Shown piece by piece: positions 59,239 to 64,000 of a stretch of 64,000 bases of DNA. Both the position numbers and the translations under genes were made by a program. The DNA comes from an uncultured Lachnospiraceae bacterium (GTDB taxonomy: Bacteria > Bacillota > Clostridia > Lachnospirales > Lachnospiraceae). The stretch is from positions 62,001 to 126,000 of the forward strand of contig CALWLS010000005.1 of assembly GCA_944381575.1 (NCBI GenBank), written 5' to 3'. Every line of letters begins with the position of its first letter. Position 1 is the first letter of the stretch. Under the pieces are notes generated by a model. The model did not search any database, had not been told where the DNA came from, and worked only from the letters and a program-made list of their open reading frames with translations.

Positions 59239-60030
59239 ATGGCATGGTTTGGTTCTACATTAGCGTTTATAACTATTTTTTCTGCCATTGGTATAGTTGT
59301 TGGATTAATATGGTTTTTTATTAGTCTGATTATAAAAAAAGAAAAGAAGATCCCGTTATTGGTTATGGCGATTTCTTTTTCATTAGCTTTAATTTTTGGA
59401 ATAGTTGGTTCAATACTCTTTCCATCTTCAAATATTTCTGAAGAAGAATATAATGCTGCTGTACTAAAAGCGGACGAATATGCACAAATAACTGAAAGCC
59501 TTGAATCTGATATTTCGACATTGACAGAAGAAAAAGAAGCAATTCAAAATGAATATGATAATTATAAGGAAAGCATGAGTGAATATGAAGGACTTGCAGC
59601 TGCGGAGGCTGAGTCACGACGTATTCAGGCTGAGAGTATTGCGGTAGCAGAACAAGAGGCAAAAGAACAGGCAGAAGCTGAATCATTGGCGGCTAAAGAA
59701 GCAGAAGAAAAAGCAGGTTATGAAACAGGAATAACTTATGATCAATTAGCAAGAACTCCAGATGAGTTTGAAGGGGATAAGGTAAAGTTTACTGGAGAGG
59801 TTATTCAGGTTATCGAAGGGAACAATACTATTCAGATTCGTCTTGCCGTTAATGGAGATTATGACAATATTCTTTTTTGCGAATACAGCAAAGATATAGT
59901 TGAATCAAGAGTGCTTGAAAACGATACAATTACAATTTACGGAACGTCTTATGGGCTGTATAGTTATCAATCAACTATGGGTGGTCAAATTACCATACCG
60001 GCAGTTATTATAGATAAGATAGATCAATGA
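59239..60030 (+). CDS. membrane protein with coiled coil and OB-like domain
   Basis: 263 residues. Two membrane helices (TIFSAIGIVVGLIWFFISL; LLVMAISFSLALIFGIVGSI), a long Glu/Ala coiled coil (~75-160), then DEFEGDKVKFTGEVIQVIEG, NNTIQIRLAVNGDYDNILF and GQITIPAVIIDKI, an OB-fold-like module often annotated 'toxin regulator'. CGGAGGG precedes. TATAAT at 59193 with a weak -35 may drive it. Confidence 0.55.
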   Translation: MAWFGSTLAFITIFSAIGIVVGLIWFFISLIIKKEKKIPLLVMAISFSLALIFGIVGSILFPSSNISEEEYNAAVLKADEYAQITESLESDISTLTEEKEAIQNEYDNYKESMSEYEGLAAAEAESRRIQAESIAVAEQEAKEQAEAESLAAKEAEEKAGYETGITYDQLARTPDEFEGDKVKFTGEVIQVIEGNNTIQIRLAVNGDYDNILFCEYSKDIVESRVLENDTITIYGTSYGLYSYQSTMGGQITIPAVIIDKIDQ

Positions 60031-60040
60031 GGAGCAACTT

Positions 60041-60193
60041 ATGGCACGGCGAAAGAAAAATATGGGTTGCTTAGAAGCTATGATAATGATTCCGTTTTTA
60101 CCAATATCAATGTTTGTTCATTATGTTACACACTATAAGCCAACGCCGATTGTAGGCGGAAAACGAGGCCGGAAGAAAAAGAAATGGCTCTAA
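60041..60193 (+). CDS. small basic membrane-associated peptide
   Basis: 50 residues. MARRKKNMGCLEAMIMIPFL, a hydrophobic middle, then GGKRGRKKKKWL. Short and very basic; GGAGCAACTT precedes. Function unknown. Confidence 0.5.
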   Translation: MARRKKNMGCLEAMIMIPFLPISMFVHYVTHYKPTPIVGGKRGRKKKKWL

Positions 60194-60240
60194 TTAAAAG
60201 AGTGGGGAGTAAAAATCCTCACTTTTTCTATTGAAATCCC

Positions 60241-60284
60241 TTGACTTTTGTGGATACATACATATAATAATATATGTGGATACA
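60241..60284 (+). promoter_or_regulatory. promoter with duplicated TGTGGATACA operator
   Basis: TTGACT (60241-60246), 16-bp spacer, TATAAT (60263-60268). TGTGGATACA occurs at 60249-60258 (spacer) and 60275-60284 (start region), flanking the -10. Confidence 0.7.
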
Positions 60285-60304
60285 AAATAAAAGGAGGTGA
60301 ACTT

Positions 60305-60487
60305 ATGAGTCCACGTACAGGAAGACCAACTGATAATCCTAAAGTTTTAAGTACAAGAGTAAGGCTTTCAGACGAAGATATATTAATGCTTGAGTATTGT
60401 TGTATTGAAACAGGTATGAAAAAATCAGAAATTATACGGTTGGGAATCAGAAAAATCTATGAGGAAATAAAAAATAAGAACAGTTGA
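60305..60487 (+). CDS. ribbon-helix-helix regulator
   Basis: 60 residues from ATG 60305 (AAAGGAGGTGA). PRTGRPTDNPKVLSTRVRLS, DEDILMLEYCCIETGMKKSE and IIRLGIRKIYEEIK give a strand plus two helices with a basic arm. Probably binds the TGTGGATACA pair in its own promoter. Confidence 0.7.
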   Translation: MSPRTGRPTDNPKVLSTRVRLSDEDILMLEYCCIETGMKKSEIIRLGIRKIYEEIKNKNS

Positions 60488-60523
60488 AAGTTTGGCGACC
60501 GTCACTGTTCTTATCCTCAACAC

Positions 60524-60570
60524 AGAAGTTTCCCTCTGATAAATCCATTATATCAGAGCGAGGAACTTCT
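60524..60570 (+). terminator. long imperfect hairpin between RHH and HNH genes
   Basis: AGAAGTTTCC-CTCTGATA pairs with TATCAGAG-cga-GGAACTTCT (about 17 bp, one bulge), then TTTC. Likely a terminator; unusually stable for this genome. Confidence 0.5.
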
Positions 60571-60598
60571 TTCAAGAAAACAATGAAAGGAGTTTTTT

Positions 60599-60898
60599 AT
60601 GGCTGAAAGACGAAAGTTTTCCGATGTTGAGAAAAAGTCAGTCTATGCCCAGTACAATGGCAAGTGTGCTATATGTGGTAAGGCGGTCAAGTATAAAAGA
60701 ATGACCATAGACCACATCGTACCGCTGTCACAAGGCGGGACAAATGAATATAAGAATTTACAGCTTGCTTGTCATTCGTGCAATCGCATGAAGAATGACT
60801 TTACGGTAGATCAGTTTTACAGTCAGATTAAAAAGATACTCATGCACCATGTGCTGACGGAAACGAGAGATTTAATCATCGGTAAGGAGAACATATAA
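60599..60898 (+). CDS. HNH endonuclease
   Basis: 99 residues. KCAICGKAVKYKRMTIDHIV, PLSQGGTNEYKNLQLACHSC, NRMKND is a complete HNH with two CxxC pairs. AAAGGAG precedes. In many phages a small HNH near the terminase helps packaging; here, inside an accessory cassette, a selfish or defence role is as likely. Confidence 0.88.
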   Translation: MAERRKFSDVEKKSVYAQYNGKCAICGKAVKYKRMTIDHIVPLSQGGTNEYKNLQLACHSCNRMKNDFTVDQFYSQIKKILMHHVLTETRDLIIGKENI

Positions 60899-61188
60899 TG
60901 GATAAGAAAATAGAAAGAATAAGATCAACCTTTGAAAATCTCAAGGGAGGGGTAGTAGACAATAGCATATATGAAGTTGAGGAAAAGCTCTCGGACTTAT
61001 CTTTTGCATTAGCGAAGTTAAAACATATAGCATATAACCTTGATGACAAATATGATATAAGCAATCAGAAAGTATCGGACGATGCATTTAAAAATTATCG
61101 TGATGATTTGTCCAAAGAGATTTGGATAATGACCGATTATATTGAGCAGGTCGATAACATAACCGATTGGTTATTGGAAGTAGTCTGA
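60898..61188 (+). CDS. small helical protein
   Basis: 96 residues. Coiled-coil-like (NLKGGVVDNSIYEVEEKLSD, LSFALAKLKHIAYNLDDK). Start overlaps the HNH stop (TAATG). Function unknown, perhaps a partner of the HNH protein. Confidence 0.55.
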   Translation: MDKKIERIRSTFENLKGGVVDNSIYEVEEKLSDLSFALAKLKHIAYNLDDKYDISNQKVSDDAFKNYRDDLSKEIWIMTDYIEQVDNITDWLLEVV

Positions 61189-61200
61189 TGGAGGTGCTAT

Positions 61201-61932
61201 ATGAATGATCTTATACTTTTTAATAATCCTGAGTTTGGCGATATTCGCACAATCATGATAGATGGCGAGCCGTGGTTTGTTGGAAGGGATGTAGCGAAAG
61301 CTTTAGGATATTCTAAACCTGAAGGAGCAATAAAGAATAATGTTGATGAAGGAGATACCCTCAGACAGGGGGTCTCCGATGCTAACAATCATACTCAACA
61401 GATGATAATAGTTAATGAATCCGGCCTTTACTCACTCATATTTGGAAGCAAACTGGAATCGGCAAAGAAATTCAAACGCTGGGTAACAAGCGAAGTTCTT
61501 CCACAGCTCCGAAAAACCGGCAGTTATGGTTTGACTCTTACCACAGACCAACAGATACAGCTTTTGGCTAAAGGTCAGGTTGAAGTCACCAAAAGGCTTG
61601 ATAAAAATGAAAGTGATATCAAAGAAGTCAAAGATGACCTTGAGGAACTGAAGCTTGATCTTCCATTGTTCCCGGTCGAAGCTGAGATTATAACAAAGAC
61701 GGCAAGGAGACGTGGTACAGAGATACTTGGAGGAAAGCAGTCTAAAGCATACAAGAGGGTAAGTATTAGAAATACCGTATACCGCAATCTATACATCGAC
61801 ATAAACAGGAATTTCAATGTACGTTCCTATAAAGCGATAAAGAGGAGAGATTGCGAAAGAGCAGCAAGCCTCATAGAGAAATGGACTCCGCCACTCTATA
61901 TTGAGGACAAAATAAAAGAAGCAAACGCTTGA
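61201..61932 (+). CDS. Bro-N/ORF6C antirepressor-like protein
   Basis: 243 residues. Bro-N domain at 1-105 (DGEPWFVGRDVAKALGYSKP, NESGLYSLIFGSKLESAKKF and VTSEVLPQLRKTGSYG), then a coiled coil and an ORF6C-type C-terminus (ILGGKQSKAYKRVSIRNTVY). Such proteins act as phage antirepressors, hinting at a temperate past. Confidence 0.85.
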   Translation: MNDLILFNNPEFGDIRTIMIDGEPWFVGRDVAKALGYSKPEGAIKNNVDEGDTLRQGVSDANNHTQQMIIVNESGLYSLIFGSKLESAKKFKRWVTSEVLPQLRKTGSYGLTLTTDQQIQLLAKGQVEVTKRLDKNESDIKEVKDDLEELKLDLPLFPVEAEIITKTARRRGTEILGGKQSKAYKRVSIRNTVYRNLYIDINRNFNVRSYKAIKRRDCERAASLIEKWTPPLYIEDKIKEANA

Positions 61933-61958
61933 AAACAGATGAAATATTGTTTTATAAT
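61929..61958 (+). promoter_or_regulatory. promoter of the putative antitoxin RNA
   Basis: TTGAAA (61929-61934), 18-bp spacer, TATAAT (61953-61958), at the very end of the Bro gene and pointing at the toxin's 3' end. Confidence 0.6.
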
Positions 61959-61964
61959 GTAACT

Positions 61965-62050
61965 AAATAAAGGCGTCATTTCGATGACGATTAGCCTAAT
62001 TTCATAATGTTTTCAAAATGAAAAGCACTAATCACTTTGGCGGGCGGTTA
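61965..62050 (+). ncRNA. putative antisense RNA antitoxin
   Basis: The expected transcript of about 85 nt has a CGTCAT-TTCG-ATGACG hairpin at its 5' part and ends in AGCACTAA/TTAGTGCT followed by TTTTTC (62021-62054). It overlaps the 3' end of the toxin mRNA on the opposite strand, and the terminator stem works in both directions. Confidence 0.5.
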
Positions 62051-62134
62051 GTGCTTTTTCGTTATATCATATACGATTTTAATAATCGTAGCCAACATTA
62101 CCGTATAGGCAATGAGGTTATCGAATGTAACCAT
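62048..62134 (-). CDS. holin-like type I toxin peptide
   Basis: 28 residues on the minus strand: MVTFDNLIAYTVMLATIIKI, then VYDITKKH. Strong TAGGAGGTG ribosome site. Short N-terminus, one membrane helix and a lysine tail match putative holin-like toxins of type I systems (TxpA/BsrG-like). A minus-strand TATAAT lies at 62254-62249 (weak -35), giving about 105 nt of structured leader. Confidence 0.7.
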   Translation of the reverse strand: MVTFDNLIAYTVMLATIIKIVYDITKKH

Positions 62135-62278
62135 AAAGCTGCACCTCCTATGATAGATTCCTCAGAGAGGTTTCTATATAAACAGGGAGTTCAGTCTCCC
62201 TGATAGAAGGCTAACCGCCATCGTCGCTACCAAATGACGCTATGTAATATTATATCAAAGATTTTACCTTCGCAAAAG

Positions 62279-62306
62279 GCACTAACTTTCGGGTTGGTGC
62301 TTTTTT
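62279..62306 (+). terminator. rho-independent terminator before the distal tail genes
   Basis: GCACTAAC-TTTCG-GGTTGGTGC (one G-T pair), then six T. Immediately upstream of leader copy D. Confidence 0.8.
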
Positions 62307-62318
62307 CGTGGGCAAAAT

Positions 62319-62375
62319 TAACCGGGTTGCCAATGGTGGTAATCCCTAACCTTAACAGTTAAAGGAGTGATGCCT
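62319..62375 (+). promoter_or_regulatory. structured leader RNA element, copy D (distal tail)
   Basis: AACCGGG; stem 1 TTGCC/GGTAA (62327-62331, 62338-62342); TCCCTAACC; stem 2 CCTT/AAGG (62350-62353, 62362-62365) including the Shine-Dalgarno; ATG 62376. Confidence 0.6.
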
Positions 62376-62795
62376 ATGTACGGATTTGAGGGGTGGCTTC
62401 TCAAAGTCGCTGGTGTTATCTTCCCGACTAAATATATCCGGGCAGAAACATATACGATAACACCAGACCAAGAGACTGACCTTGACGATTATACGGACAA
62501 TAACGGTGTGTTCCATAGGAATGTGTTGCCGGCAAAAGCTACAAAGATAGAGTTCAGCACTCCACATATGCATCTAAGGGACATGGTAAAGGTACTGGAA
62601 CTGATACCTGATAATGCCGAAGATAATGCCTTTACTATTGAGTATTGGAATCCAAGGCTATGCCAGTATCAGTCAGGTTCATGCTATATCCCTGATGTGT
62701 CGTGGGAGCTTTACTATGTCGACCCTGACGGAAGCGACATCATCTATAAAGAGATCCGCTTTGCGTTCATTGAATATGGCGAACTCAGGGGGTAA
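62376..62795 (+). CDS. distal tail protein (DUF6711-like)
   Basis: 139 residues from ATG 62376 (AAAGGAG 8 nt upstream; ATG 62370 is too close to it). GWLLKVAGVIFPTKYIRAET, then HMHLRDMVKVLELIPDN and YKEIRFAFIEYGELRG. A small tail-tip family between tape measure and tail fibre genes in Firmicutes phages. Confidence 0.65.
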   Translation: MYGFEGWLLKVAGVIFPTKYIRAETYTITPDQETDLDDYTDNNGVFHRNVLPAKATKIEFSTPHMHLRDMVKVLELIPDNAEDNAFTIEYWNPRLCQYQSGSCYIPDVSWELYYVDPDGSDIIYKEIRFAFIEYGELRG

Positions 62796-62800
62796 GAAAC

Positions 62801-64000
62801 ATGTTAAACATTCCTGAGAATATCAAAGCCTTGTTTAGGGCTGATAATAGGACACTGGCCACACAGAAACAATTCAGGCTAAAGTTTTATGATGAGAAGA
62901 TAGATTCGCTTTATCCATATGAACAGTTATATCCTGACGAGGGATTATATCCGTCAGAATATGGCGAACCTTGGCTTGTCATTGAGAACGACCAAATAGA
63001 AACTGAGTCTTTGCAGATCACTGAATCTTTATCAAGCGATGAGGATATGACATTCGGCTCTTGTGAAGGGGCTGAGATGCAGATAACGGTTGTTGGAATA
63101 AATCAAGACCTTACGAATAAGGAGTTTACCTTAACTGTCGAAATCGGCGGTTATGAAATGGCTTTAGGGCTATATACCGTCAAGTCGTTTGAACGACAAT
63201 CGGATAGGAGTAAACGTAAAATAACTGCTTATGACCGTATGCAATGGTTCTATGTCGATGTTGCTGATTGGTATAACAATCTTACGTTTCCGATGACCAT
63301 AAAGGCCTTCAGGGACGCTCTGTGTGCCTATATAGGCGTTACACAAATCACAGCTACACTTCCTTTGGACTCAATGCAGATAAGCAAAACAATCGAACCT
63401 GAGACGTTACAGGGAATAGACGTGTTAAAGGCTATCTGTGAGATTAATGGTTGCTTCGGCCATATAGATAAGACCGGACAGCTTGTTTATGTACAGCTTC
63501 AGCAGACAGGACTATATCCGGCTGAGGACTTATACCCGGAAGAAACATTATATCCGTCAGAGTTTGGTGGAGACGGAATGCCGACTGAAACAGTATCGAC
63601 CTATAAACAGCCGATGATCTACGAGGATTATCTTGTAAGGAGCATAGACAGCCTTACGATCAGGCAGGAAGAAGGCGATATCGGAGCAAGTGTCGGAAAT
63701 GGCGATAACACATATGTCATTGAGGGCAACTTCCTTGTTTATGGAAAAACCTCGACTGAGCTATTGGAAATAGGCAATTCAATCTTACCGTTAATAGCAG
63801 GAAGAACATACCGCCCCGCCAATATAGACTGTAACGCTATGCCTTGGGTGGAAGTGGGTGATGCAATAATTGCACCAACCACAGATGATGTGGTCGAGAC
63901 CTTTGTAATGAAACGTACAACAAAGGGCTGTCAGTCAATGCGTGATACCATTGAGGCAACAGGCAACGAGACGAGGAGTAAACAGGTCACCATACATCAG
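62801..64000 (+). CDS. tail endopeptidase/baseplate protein, 5' part (runs off the window)
   Basis: 400 codons visible. A beta-rich N-terminus (IENDQIETESLQITESLSSD, TFGSCEGAEMQITVVGINQD) followed by ITAYDRMQWFYVDVADWYNN and LRSLTI-type segments resembles prophage tail (Tal/gp27-like) proteins. A repeated LYPxE motif occurs twice (LYPYEQLYPDEGLYPSE near 37 and LYPAEDLYPEETLYPSE near 240). Confidence 0.75.
   Translation, partial: MLNIPENIKALFRADNRTLATQKQFRLKFYDEKIDSLYPYEQLYPDEGLYPSEYGEPWLVIENDQIETESLQITESLSSDEDMTFGSCEGAEMQITVVGINQDLTNKEFTLTVEIGGYEMALGLYTVKSFERQSDRSKRKITAYDRMQWFYVDVADWYNNLTFPMTIKAFRDALCAYIGVTQITATLPLDSMQISKTIEPETLQGIDVLKAICEINGCFGHIDKTGQLVYVQLQQTGLYPAEDLYPEETLYPSEFGGDGMPTETVSTYKQPMIYEDYLVRSIDSLTIRQEEGDIGASVGNGDNTYVIEGNFLVYGKTSTELLEIGNSILPLIAGRTYRPANIDCNAMPWVEVGDAIIAPTTDDVVETFVMKRTTKGCQSMRDTIEATGNETRSKQVTIHQ

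Noticed and set aside
1-64000. Stop-codon recoding in the phage
   Set aside because: TAA, TAG and TGA all end well-bounded genes at expected places, so the standard bacterial code applies; the TTA-like tRNA is insufficient.

Overview
The window looks like most of a long-tailed siphophage or prophage of a low-GC Clostridia host, probably Lachnospiraceae. The reasons are the low-GC codon use, strong AGGAGG-type ribosome binding sites, chains of overlapping small genes, many small cysteine-rich proteins, and a classical terminase-portal-MuF-scaffold-capsid-tail order. Both edges cut genes. No integrase, CI-type repressor, amidase or CRISPR array is visible, so lifestyle is undecided.

Layout. 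(1) 1-21.4 kb, rightward: early and metabolic module. It holds nucleases (ERCC4, HNH), a ParB-like protein, a replication initiator with CGATAC iterons inside its own gene (a lambda-like origin), a helicase-loader-like protein, a membrane J-domain protein, an SPFH protein, one C5 and two N6 DNA methyltransferases (the latter two broken at poly-G tracts), SSB, dUTPase, many zinc-ribbon mini-proteins, an IS200/IS605 element and a lone Cas8c-like protein. (2) 21.4-24.5 kb, leftward: eight small unknown genes separated by GC-rich hairpins. (3) 24.5-25 kb: a control region in which a ribbon-helix-helix protein is encoded beside three promoters that each carry its probable operator AAGGCACAAAA between -35 and -10. 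(4) 25-30.4 kb, rightward: small phage genes. (5) 30.45-32.1 kb: three normal tRNA genes (Gln, Glu, Ser) plus several tRNA-like sequences with abnormal anticodon arms. (6) 32.1-36.3 kb: small genes interrupted by a tnpB-only IS. (7) 36.3-58.3 kb: virion module, with a terminase carrying a class 3-like intein in its Walker A motif, portal, MuF, scaffold, capsid, connectors, holin, tail tube, chaperones and a 1666-residue tape measure. (8) 58.3-62.3 kb: accessory (moron) cassette with two membrane proteins, a second autoregulated RHH protein, an HNH nuclease, a Bro antirepressor and a probable type I toxin-antitoxin pair. (9) 62.3-64 kb: distal tail genes.

The most interesting unexplained signal is a two-hairpin RNA element with compensating base changes. 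It sits in front of four structural genes (major capsid, major tail, tape measure and a distal tail gene) and nowhere else that I found. Other leads are the iteron origin, the RHH switch, the Cas8c-like protein, the poly-G methyltransferases, the tRNA-like cluster and the type I toxin.
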